Shown here piece by piece: positions 49,066 through 59,985 of a stretch of 64,000 nucleotides of DNA; position 1 is the stretch's first letter; the number at the start of each line of letters is the position of its first letter. The stretch is from positions 5,863,107 through 5,927,106 of the forward strand of contig CAXIPT010000001.1 of the NCBI GenBank assembly GCA_964030475.1. The letters run 5' to 3'. The DNA comes from Tethya wilhelma. Lineage: Eukaryota > Porifera > Demospongiae > Tethyida > Tethyidae. The notes under the pieces are model-generated. The model was not told where the DNA came from, did no database searches, and saw only the letters and a program-made list of their open reading frames with translations. The position numbers and the translations under genes are program-made.

Positions 49066-49896
49066 ATGGCCGCATCTGTAAGGAATTTCATTCTCTTGTC
49101 GCTAGCATGCTACTGTCTAGCTCTCCCTGTAAACCTTTCTACGGATGATGATTCTACTGGGAAGACAGTAGAGCGACGGTCTGCGTCTGGTGCTGCGGGT
49201 GTAACCTCGGACCTACCATTCCGTGAAGTGAGCAGAACATCAGATGAAAATGGGTGCAAGATAGTGTTCACTATTACAATCCGTGAAACAAAGTAAGTGA
49301 AAATTGTAATATAGCTAATACTAAGAAGTTGAGGATGAATATTGTCATTGAAATTGACTGCTCCATCATCTCCACCACCTTGCAGAGTGAGATATATGCC
49401 AGAAAAAGGAACCTATGAGAAATACAATCATACTTACGACAGAAATGACACTAAATGTTGCGATGGCTGGACAAATCTTCCGTACTGCGATCAGAGGATA
49501 AAGCAAGACCCAGTGAATGTATGTGGAGGACTGACCTGTGAAGCAGATCCCACTGCAGAGTGTGCAATCGTAAAGACTAAATGTGGGAAAGAAGTACCAG
49601 TATTTTTTGACGAAAATGGACAAATTTCAAAGAGGTGCAATCTAACAGAAGAAGTGTCATCAACTCTATCATGTACTGGATTCTGTCAGGAGGATCCTTG
49701 CAAAGGAGTGAAGTGCAATGCCTATCCTGATGGAGAGGCTGTATGCTTCACGAGTGGTTGTGACTGTAAACCAGTGTGGTTTCTCATGGATGGAATTGAA
49801 GTGGACTGTTCGAGTGGAGATCATGTACCGCCAGAACAATCAAGACTTAGAAGACGGAGATCAGCCAGTGGAAGCGGAGATGAGTGTTCTTCATAG
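49066..49896 (+). CDS. Secreted cysteine-rich protein, EMI-like, flanked by basic cleavage sites
   Basis: Two exons (49066-49292, 49386-49896) give 245 residues. A signal peptide is clear (MAASVRNFILLSLACYCLAL, then P). The first cysteine block (NGCKIVFTITIRETKVRYMP ... TKCCDGWTNLPYC) resembles the end of an EMI domain, whose signature is CCxGW. A second cysteine-rich half follows (VCGGLTCEADPTAECAIVKT ... CGKEVPVFFDENGQISKRC, then CQEDPCKGVKCNAYPDGEAV) and is reminiscent of follistatin/Kazal-type modules. The same motif RRSASG occurs near the start (VERRSASGAAG) and near the end (RLRRRRSASGSGD). Both are proprotein-convertase-like sites, so the mature product may be the central domain. I recognise no orthologue. 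It lies head to head with the alpha-glucosidase. Confidence 0.7.
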
Positions 49897-50200
49897 CCAA
49901 ACGTGAATTGTTGTCACTTGAAATGATTTATTATTCAACTATCCCCAGTCTCCACTTTCTGTTGCAATGATGCTTTTATTATACTGTTTATATACCATTT
50001 ATTATTATTATGTTTGTATCATACATGTATTTGTTACCAAAACGATATATTCATGAAATTGTATGGAATATTATGAAATGAAAAATTAATTTTGATGTAC
50101 ATTTTTGATATGCATGAGCTCACGTAAAGCTAAAATTAAAGTTAACCCTTTGTGAGGTTGCTTGCAATGATGCAGACTCAAGATCAAGGAGATGATAATA

Positions 50201-53127
50201 ATGGAGCTGAATGAGCTGCAGGTAGCCACAGACTGTTGGAAACAGACTATAAGACGTTTGATAACTGGGTAGATCTTCTGTTCAAATGCATGTTCAAATT
50301 CATGGGAGTGTACAATGTCTGAAACAAGTTGTACATTCCATGTGAGCTATGACTGCTGCTTAAATTGACCTATGGCACTGAAATGTCATCATGGCTGTCC
50401 ATAACTTAATCTGTGGCTCCAATTTGTGTGGTTTATTGCATAATTTGGTGTTTTGAGCATTTGTTTTGTGCTATGGTCTATAGCATATTTTGCACGCGTA
50501 ATGGTAGAGTCGGGTTACTAAGGGATGTTTTTTAACTGGTCACCAGGAAGAACAATATGTATGGCCACCTGTTACTGTTATGCTTTCATGAGTAGTAGTT
50601 ATCAGATTAACTTTATTAAATTAACAGGATTCTTTGTGCAGTATGACTTATTTGGACTATGTTCACAAATATCAATTATTACTTTTCTTTTGCCTTATTG
50701 GTTCACTAAGGTTTCTTTATATGCATTCGTGCACGTAGGCAAAACTCGATGCTAGAAAATCAGAGCTTTTACAACTTCAACAGAAAATATCAAAGGTAAA
50801 TTTGTTCCTGCTTGAATTCAATTTCCTTTGAAGACAATTTTTTTTTCAGGCAGAGAAAGTGAAGCATGATGATTTCACTCCGAGACCAAGCCTCCAAGCA
50901 GCTGGCAGACTGGTTCGTCAGAGTGATGACCCTCACTCACCGATATGGCTTGAAGATCAACACTACCCCGCTCAGTACCTTGTGAGACACACTCGTAGTA
51001 TGACCACCAAACGCTTATTGACACCTCCAGACCTCATTGTCTCTATAGCCATACAACACTACTATAGTGCAATGAAACGACAACAAGTGCTCATTCCCAG
51101 ACTAGTCCCTCCGATTCCGCTATTGGATTTTGATCTCCCAGACGCAGACTTTGAGCAAATCAAGTTACAAAAGATGGATGAAATCAAAGCAGATAAAAGG
51201 GGCAGTGTAGACTGTGGGACAAATGCTGTATGGTTAACTCCAAATGAAACAGTATTACGGTGCGCCTTTTGTTTTTATAACAAGGTTAGATTTTGATTGT
51301 ATCAATTTAACAATGGTCTCGACAACAAAAAAATGCTTGTTAAAGTTTATTGCTAATTTGTTTTAGCTCTCCAGTGAAAAACCAAAGCTCCTGCTAACAA
51401 GTAGCAACATTGTTGCTGTCGTGTTTGTAACACAATACTCTGTATGGAGTGTGTCTCCTGAACAATGTTGGAGCTATCCTATAAGTGGAGTGCGTGCGTG
51501 TGTGTGTGTGTGTGTTTGTAGTGGCGAATGTGTGGTTACTAGGGGGAGAGGCCATTTTGCTAGGTGATAATTGGAAACCTCTTTATTCTATTGTCAGGAT
51601 GAATGTGTGTTATGTGGTGAGATTTTCGAGAATGGAGAGAGTGAGTGTTCACTGTTGGCAGTTGGAGGATGCTTTCGTGGCTGCACTATAAGGTCACAGT
51701 TATACTGCAGTCACACGTGTATCATGTTAAGGGTTGTTTGAAACTGAGCTACTTTGCACTCTTTGTTCTTGTAGGGTACATGCATTTCGACAATCATGCG
51801 AATTCTTCACAGTTGATCTTGTTACAGACAGGTAATGCACACAAACACTTTATGCAAAGGGTGGTACCCATGGCAACTCAAGCAGTGGGTTTAATCGATT
51901 TTTTTTAGTGTGTAATTGTTAATTCACTCTACTGTAGTGTCTGTAGTGCTCTCAAGAGCTGTGGGCTCTGTGTGTGGGAGACAACTGGCTATTGGTGGCT
52001 AACATCACACAATGAAGATAATTCTGTGGTCACCTGGACCATTGATATGGCCTGGTGAGTTCACTCTTCTCCCCACCACATGAAATCTAATGTACTCCCC
52101 ACCAATGTATTATGACTGTTTGTGTGTGTTTGCTTGTTTGTTTGCATGTCTGTCGACTGTAGTGAGAGTACAGAGTGTGTGTGTTCATTTGAGCTGCCTC
52201 CACTCACAGCACTCAAGCATATTGATGACAGTGGACGCGACCATCAGCTCATAGCAAGTACACAACACTCACTGATAATATTGTAAGTCTAATGGAAGCT
52301 CCTGCGAAATTATTCCTTTTCTGTTGTTCTTTCCCAAACAAAGATATTTTTAAATTTTTATTCTTGTTTACAGTGACTGTCGTACTGGAACTTTGTTACA
52401 AAATATTTGTCTAGCTTGTCCTGCTGTGTGTTCAGTGTTAGATGCAGTGCCGGTTTTAGTTGCAGCTAGGCTTCACAAGGTATATAGTCATTCACTTCAA
52501 CAGGGTTTATTGTTTGTTATGATGCACACGTGTGCACATGCACACTACTGGTACATAGGGAACATTATTTGTTGTTGTGAGCTACAAATTGACGAACATC
52601 GTTCTAACAAGTCAACCAGCTGTTGCATGGCTCCTGGCTATTTCTAAAGGAGAGAACACGTGCAAGCTGCTTCAGACTTACAGCCACAATCAAAAGTAAA
52701 GCATATCATGGTGTATTATACTTGTTCCATCCACTTTGGCACACACACATATACACAGCCAAACTTTCTCTCCACGGTGCCCATGTCACTGCACTCGTTT
52801 TAACTCCATAAGCGCCCTACTGGACAGCACCAGCATTGCAGTCTGGTCCTTAAGGCATTCACAGCCAACACAGACTCTACTCTATAAAGGTATAATTTAT
52901 TGAGAATAGAACCATGGATATTATAACTTACAGAATGTTCCGTAAGCTATAATATCCATGATAGAACTTTTGGTTTCTGCATGCTTGCTGATTGGTATAA
53001 TTGTGTTGCACCTGATGCACATACTGTTGACTCCCCAGGAAACACTACAGTCCTTGACTACCAGTGGTTAGAATCCAACACACTTGTGACATTGGGCTCC
53101 AATGGGCATGTGCATGGTTACAGATAA
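50201..53127 (+). CDS. Unidentified beta-propeller (WD40-like) protein
   Basis: The start is ATG at 50201: a 21-base first coding exon (MELNELQ, 50201-50221) joins 50739-50795 (AKLDARKSELLQLQQKISK) and 50850-51284 in phase, forming a short N-terminal coiled coil. Exon 3 continues PRPSLQAAGRLVRQ and DLIVSIAIQHYYSAMKRQQV. Later exons: about 51367-51490 (KLLLTSSNIVAVVFVTQYSV), then weaker ones near 51520-51670, 51777-51830 (HAFRQSCEFFTVDLVTD), about 51938-52052 (WWLTSHNEDNSVVTWTIDMA), about 52162-52282 and 52375-52481, about 52760-52890 (SALLDSTSIAVWSLRHSQ) and the end (VTLGSNGHVHGYR, stop 53127). Repeats ending in VW or W residues suggest a degenerate propeller. Exon joins between 51490 and 52890 are uncertain and may contain frame breaks. 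I cannot name an orthologue. Confidence 0.5.
50503..50520. repeat. Solo end of element B family
   Basis: GTAGAGTCGGGTTACTAAGG matches the left end of the element at 14590 (GTAGAGTCGGGTTATTAG). No partner end found nearby. Confidence 0.5.
52913..52960. repeat. Hairpin in an intron of the propeller gene
   Basis: ATGGATATTATAACTTAC and GTAAGCTATAATATCCAT pair around a ten-base loop. The outer word ATGGATATTAT equals that of the hairpin at 8260-8287. Confidence 0.7.
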
Positions 53128-53406
53128 CAAAGTATCTTTTATTTAATCCAATAAAATTTTTATGATTTAATATGATCCATTGAAGAAATGTGTGAGTCTA
53201 TAACGACGTTAGCTTTTGAAGTGTTAACGCTTTAGATTCCACCACGAGTGGGCGGTTACACAAAAATCAACAACTGAAGATGAAAAAAAAAAAAGAAATA
53301 TTGGCAAAAGAAATTGAGAAGGAAAAGAGCAGCTGTTTAAAGAGTGATAATTAGTTACAATAATATTACTATTATAGGGTCTTTGTTTGCTTCCAGACAG
53401 CTGGTG

Positions 53407-53636
53407 TTACCCCGAGCAACCCCGGCAGCCACAGTGTACACACTCTACGATCTTTCCCTGCAAAAATCAGACAAAATAGGTTTCAAAAATGTACTCTTAT
53501 CTATACTACATCAACAACAGGCAATAAACATCTCGACCACTAGCCTCATTCTCAGCCCTACCCACAGTTGGGATTTTAAAAACAAATTAATCCATCTAAA
53601 TATCAAAAATGGGAAAAAAAATAAAAATAAAAAGAG

Positions 53637-53682
<46 letters not shown>

Positions 53683-56597
53683 TTAAAGCCTGGGAATGAT
53701 GCTCTATCACTAGTCGATGGGTCTGCCTTGATTGTACAAAGACACCAAACAACAAGATCACATTAGTTGGCTGGGTTTTGTTTATCTCTTTTTCTATTTT
53801 TTATTTTCAATAAAAACGAGGATGTGGGTGTCTTGATAAAAGTGCCATCATAAACTGTTACAAACGAGCATGGTTTGTTGCACAACAGTAGTTCTCGCAT
53901 GCACTTTATGCCTGAACACTTTATGCATGAAGGAATCAGTTTGGAAATGACACTAATGCCTTGCAACACAGCTAATTGTGAAGTTTGTGGTGAACAATTC
54001 CATTAGCAACAACTATTGTGGCTATGCAAGGATATGAGAGATATTTAATTTACGGTGACATTAGCCTTGCGAAAAAAACCAACCTCGTTCAAGAAACGAA
54101 TTTTAAGGGAACCTCAAAAATGGTATTCTTCTTTCAAACTTGATGAGATCCAAGACTTTCCATATTTGGTCTATAGTCTGGTGAATAACTAGGTAATAGT
54201 AAGCCGATAGCATAATCCCTTTGGAAGACAACATAGGGCACGATGTTAGAGAACCGGGTTCACTGATTGCCTATTTTGGCACGGGAGATGTGAACAACTC
54301 AATTTAACGTCAAAAATTAATTAATCACACGCTATTAGATGCTATAGATGTAGTCCGTAGTCCAACAGACAAGTGTAAGTGGTTGCACCAGACAATACTC
54401 GGTGGGGGACCAATTGAACTCTCCCAACCGTAAGTCTTCATGCCAAAACACTGAGTCACATCCATCCATCCATTGTGTACGCTTGCACAATGTTATAATC
54501 ATGTAAGTTTCTGCCCCCATACATGCACCCTACATGCAAGACGCACACCTGGAATACTTGCATGTCTACGACAGAAAATATGTGGGCAGACTCTAGGCGA
54601 TCTAGTCTCGATTGCAATCAACACAAAATCTCTTAACATTAATCTACCAGTTGCATCTCTCCACGCAACCGAGATGCCATGTGAGAACGCAACCTACTAA
54701 GACGATTAGTGGCTTCACCCACACATCCCAGCCTAGTCCCAATGCACTGTGGATGGTGGGGCACTACAACAGTGGCAACACACATCCATAGTAATGGTCT
54801 GGACACTGGAAGGAGCGGCACTATCACCGTCCGACATCTCAAAACCTATCACTGCACCATCTATTGTTCCCATGACAATAGTCTCCACATCATAATACCC
54901 ACTTTGATGGTTTTTAAATTTTTATTTTGTTTGCTTTATACTGATGCGCCTTAGCAAAGAGTAGAGACTGTTCTCATAGTTCCAACTTGTGAAGGGTGCT
55001 ACACAGTAAATACTCACTTTCTTTTGAGTAAAGGGCCGACATGTAAACAGATGCCAGTCCAGTGTACACTCCATGTGATCCTAATTACTATTATTGAAAC
55101 ATCAATGCTCAAGGGTTCAAAATCATACGCATATCAAATCATGGAAAGCAGTACAAGTATGTTACACACATGATTGTTTGCCATTGCCTGGCAACCAGAG
55201 TACGCTTCACTCTAAAAAGCTAATTGCCAGCTACTGGATGGATGACCATACACTATACATAGACATGTAATCAAGGAGGTCATTGGGGGTAAAAGAAGGT
55301 CATTGGGGGAAAAAGAAGGTCATTGGGGGTAAAAGAAGGTCATTGGGGGTAAAAGGGGGGGATTTTTAAAAAGGACACCCAAATGAAGATCAGATCATGG
55401 GAACTGGTACAGTGAGCACATATCATGGTGGCAGTATTAAACATGAGAGAAAAACAAAGAAACTATATACATGTATGTACCTATAGTACAAAGAATAATA
55501 GTGTGCATAACTTGGGACTGCACTTACACTTTCCAGTTTGCTTTTGGGGACTCTACAAATGCAATTGGTTCCAAAGTTTGTGTCACGTGGTTGGATACAT
55601 CGCAGACAGCACAAGTTCTCATATCCCGGCTACAAGAGAGGATGTAGACCAAGGTAGAGGAATTGCTGATTCATACAGGAAGCAACAAAGTGCAGACTAC
55701 AGGAAACATACCTTCTTCCACTTGGCTATCAAATTCTTATCAGCATATCCTTCATTCAAACAGTATTCGTATAATTCTGTCGTGAGAAGTAGATGTACAT
55801 GTACACACATACAATCACACATGGTGCCCACACATATGGAGAGGCAACAGAGGTATCAACAGAAAGGATATGATCTCAAGGATAGACACATACCTCGACT
55901 GATAGCCTTTCTCTTGTAGAACAGATCAAACAGATAGCGAGACTTTTGATGATGAATTCTAAACAGGGTATGAGAGATGTTCTCCCATGAAAGTAGAACA
56001 GCGAGTCTCATGAACCCGGATTTTCACATAAGGTAAAAGTTGATGAGTTCACATACCCCAAAACATTAGGGTACACACATTACATGCTTGTCGCTCAGTC
56101 CATGTGGCTCTTAAAGGTGTCTCCCTCCCTCTTTTGTGAGTACGAATGCACTTGTCTTTGAAGATGTGTACTTAGGCATTAAAAAAAGCTTGTTTTCAAC
56201 ATTAGACAAAAGTCTCCATGAACATATTAAGTTAGACAATGGGATTAGGCGAACAAAAAGGAATGGCATGTATTATGTGAAAGTCTGGGTACTCGAGACT
56301 TGTAGCGGAATAAAATGCAATTTTACGAACAATTCGAGGAATAACCTACTTGAATATTGGCCAGAGTGCCTCCACCCTCCTTTTACCTTCGTGTGTTTCC
56401 GTTTCAGCTGACGGACGGACAGAGGGGAGGAAGAACGTAAAGGTGTGCATTAAATAGAAACATTTCATCTTCACACAAAATTACAGTATATTTATAAATC
56501 TACCTTCTCTCATCTTCTGATCAAGCTCATCCAATGTTGGTTCAATGAGCTCCCAGCCCTCTGGCGGTCTCTTCTTGCTGCGACGAACTTTAGGCAT
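53407..56597 (-). CDS. BUD31: BUD31 (G10) spliceosome protein
   Basis: BUD31 is a small zinc-binding component of the activated spliceosome. Six exons join exactly in phase: 56597-56504 ([20 protein letters not shown]), 56407-56350 ([18 protein letters not shown]), 55958-55894 ([20 protein letters not shown]), 55776-55712 ([20 protein letters not shown]), 55629-55528 ([20 protein letters not shown], then [14 protein letters not shown]) and 53457-53407 ([16 protein letters not shown], stop). The total is 144 residues, the same length as the human protein, and nearly every position of the Cys clusters matches. The last intron is about 2,070 bases, far longer than any other here, and separates off a 17-codon terminal exon. 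The gene faces RPS9 across 130 bases and is close to CPSF4 and PDAP1, as in human. Confidence 0.96.
53458..55527. other. Unusually long BUD31 intron with repeats
   Basis: Contains a (TG)n(AG)n tract (53640-53680), A-rich stretches and a four-copy 20-base minisatellite (55281-55360). Short open frames at 54639-54842 (minus) and 54709-54954 (+) overlap each other and match nothing I know. No gene is called inside it. Confidence 0.6.
55281..55360. repeat. 20-bp minisatellite, four copies
   Basis: Unit CATTGGGGGTAAAAGAAGGT repeated four times with one or two substitutions, inside the long BUD31 intron. G-runs are on the plus strand. Confidence 0.9.
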
Positions 56598-56727
56598 GAT
56601 TTCTGAGGTGTTGTAAATTATTTGTGCAGTATCACTCTCGTCACTATGACGTAATAGAAGTGAATATGATCACGTGAGATAGTAAGCTCTCCCTTTCTTG
56701 AGCACGTGGCGGAGAAAGTGGATCAAG
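56598..56727. promoter_or_regulatory. Bidirectional BUD31/RPS9 promoter
   Basis: 130 bases. TGACGTAA at 56647-56654 and two CACGTG E-boxes at 56671-56676 and 56703-56708. Confidence 0.55.
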
Positions 56728-57535
<808 letters not shown>

Positions 57536-57685
57536 TTAAGAGAACTTTTATGTCGGCATGTGTCATGACCATTGTTGTTGAGATTTAATAATTCAATGAT
57601 AATTGTTATTTGAAGTTTACTCTTACAGTGAAGAGTCAAGTTGCATACAAAATTATTAATGGTTACTTTACTAGACGTGCTCTGA

Positions 57686-58879
57686 TCATTTGACACCCAT
57701 GTTTGCAGCAATCTGTGCTTGTGTGCCAACAAGTCCCATTTGTTGTGCACGGAATGATTTTGGGCACTGCAGTGAATGGACCACAAAAATGATGGAAAAA
57801 TCATGACAATAATACCTAATTGCACGTACCATATTAGCATAATGTCCCTTCTCTCCACACTGAAACAAAAAACAAACAAAATTTGTATAGGTAAAATGTA
57901 CCATTATCACCTCAACCTCATTCCCAGACTCTTCCTTCAAAAATATGGAGGAAAATATTCACAAAGGACCCTGGGAACAAGGCTATCGTAAGCTCACCTT
58001 GAAACAAGTGACTTGGTCCAGTGGTCTTCTGGGTTGAGGTGTGGCTTTGGCCACATTCTGTGTAGGGAAGACTTGAGTTGCTCCCATGCTAGGGAGCTGT
58101 TGCTGTTGAGTGGTGACGGGAATTTCAAACTTGGCACTAAGTAAGGAAACATAATATTCAACACAATTTTGGGGGTTGGATCCTCATGATCATTGAACTT
58201 ACTGGACAAACTTGCATTTGGGACCGTCAGGACAAAATCCACACAAATAGTTCTGACACAACACTCTCCTTGTGTGTTTATTACGACAATTTGGGCCTAA
58301 GCATAGAATTTAAATGGTATCAGACTGACACACACATTCAATTAAAGAAGTGATTGAACTAACCATGTTTACAGAAGCCTCTATCGTACCAAGCACAGTC
58401 TCTGATTTTGAGTGCTTCTGCTTCAACGTGTAAATATTGACAATCCTTGTTGTTGCATTCCCCAAACCTTTGGAAGAAGTAACAAATGGGCATCTTGGAC
58501 ATGTCATACTCATGCAAAAACTCGCAGTCATCCCCCTTCTTGCAGAGATGTCTCAGCCAGTGTTTGCAAACAATAGTCCTCTCTCCACGAACATGTCTAA
58601 AAGGACAGTGAGCTCCACGCACACAGCCTCCACTAGTGAAGAATATACAGAGGGGTGCTTTGTTTTCTGAATGGCATTTAATATGAGAAAATATGCAGGA
58701 GTGTGACTGATGAATTTATACGATTAGACATGTCATATTCTACAAGGCCTATTCGATAATTTAACAAGCTTACTGTCCATTCCTGGGAATGGTATGGGCC
58801 TGGCTCCCAGCTGCTTATCGAGAGCATCCTCGATCTCAAACCTGTAGTCTTCCACACTTGCGACAAGCTCCTGCAACAT
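57686..58879 (-). CDS. CPSF4: CPSF4 (CPSF30), polyadenylation factor with five CCCH fingers and a zinc knuckle
   Basis: CPSF30 recognises the AAUAAA signal together with WDR33. The start is ATG at 58879 (MLQELVASVEDYRFEIEDAL; exon 1 ends 58774). Exon 2 opens with finger 1 (CIFFTSGGCVRGAHCPFRH), then finger 2 (CKHWLRHLCKKGDDCEFLH), finger 3 (CYFFQRFGECNNKDCQYLH) and finger 4, split by an intron (CAWYDRGFCKHG / PNCRNKH). Finger 5 is CQNYLCGFCPDGPKCKFVH. A Gln/Pro-rich linker leads to the CCHC knuckle CGEKGHYANM / C split over two exons, and the protein ends AQIAANMGVK at 57686. All five fingers keep their Cys and His ligands. It starts only 71 bases from PDAP1, in the opposite direction. Confidence 0.96.
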
Positions 58880-58950
58880 CTTGTGCGCCTTGGGCTTTAA
58901 TTAGAAAAGTGTAGATTTCTAAATAACGATCACCATACAGAGTACAAAGT
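58880..58950. promoter_or_regulatory. 71-bp gap between CPSF4 and PDAP1 start codons
   Basis: The shortest divergent gap in the window. Both 5' UTRs and a shared core promoter must fit here or reach into the opposite gene. No clear motif is seen. Confidence 0.5.
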
Positions 58951-59836
58951 ATGCCTAAAGGTAGGTCCATGTCTCTGATTGCCTTTACAGAGTAGCCATT
59001 CGATTCTATTTGTATTGCAGGACGTCAAGGAAAGGCTAGCCACAAAGGCAGAGGAAGACACTTCCTCACTGAAGAAGAAGTGAAGCAAACAGAGGAGAAG
59101 AAACAAAGAGAGAAAGAATGGAAGGTACAAAGGTGTATCTTAATCTGCTGTTTTTATATGTAGCATGAGTTTATGCTCTATATTTTTTCAGCGTAAAAAA
59201 GGTCTTAATCCAGATTCTGAAGAATCTGAAGAGTCTGACATTGAGCCTCCAACTCGTGGTGAACCAGGAGACCTTCCTCCCAGTGATTCTGATGAGGAAT
59301 ACTCCAGTGATGAAGATGATGACAAGAAGGACAGACACAAAGGAGTGGAGGGACTGATTGAAGTGGAGAATCCGAACAGAGTTGCTAAGAAGAACGTCAA
59401 AGCTAAGGATATAGATGTGAATGCAAAGGTCCAGTTATCGAGAAGGGAGAGGTATGCACATCTATCTATATAGTCTTTAATCTGAACTCTCATTTTTGCC
59501 TGCTGTCATGATTGTGTAACATTGGAATATATAGTTCCAGTCATCAAACGCACTTTAGCTGTTATAACTAATTTTATTTGTTCAGGGAGGAGATTGAACG
59601 CCAGCGTGCTGCTGACAGCCACCGCAAACTCCATGAAGCAGGAAAGACAGAAGAAGCTCGCAGAGATCTTGCTAGACTTGCCATCATTCGTAAACAAAGA
59701 GAAGAGACTGCAAAACGAAAAGAAGCAGAAAAGAAAGGTATTCTTCATTTTGTATGTATGTTAATGATTTATTTTTTTACTGTTTTATCCAGTTAAAGAT
59801 GCTGCAGCTCTTGAACAGCAAAAAAAGAAAAAATAG
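58951..59836 (+). CDS. PDAP1: PDAP1 (HASPP28), PDGF-associated protein
   Basis: A small, highly charged phosphoprotein of the 28-kDa heat- and acid-stable family. Its molecular role is poorly defined. Exons 58951-58960 (ten bases: ATGCCTAAAG), 59021-59124, 59192-59451, 59586-59737 and 59793-59836 join in phase to 189 residues (human 181). The N-terminus [20 protein letters not shown] matches the family's GGHKGRxRxYT start. An acidic centre ([30 protein letters not shown]) precedes the hallmark [20 protein letters not shown]. This is followed by [20 protein letters not shown] and [20 protein letters not shown]. It pairs head to head with CPSF4 and lies close to BUD31, as in vertebrates. Confidence 0.95.
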
Positions 59837-59985
59837 TTTTATTGACTAAAACTAATCATACACAATGTCATTGTGGAGTTTTTGAGTACATGTTCAGTAA
59901 ATTGTGATTGGTAAAGGTCGTTTATATGTTGCGGTTTGTCAAGTTTAGTTTGGCGGGAATTTCTCTATTGGATTGTTGAGAGATC

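Noticed and set aside
54639..54954. Overlapping open frames in the long BUD31 intron
   Set aside because: Both strands are open over the same bases, no splice partner fits and no known domain appears.
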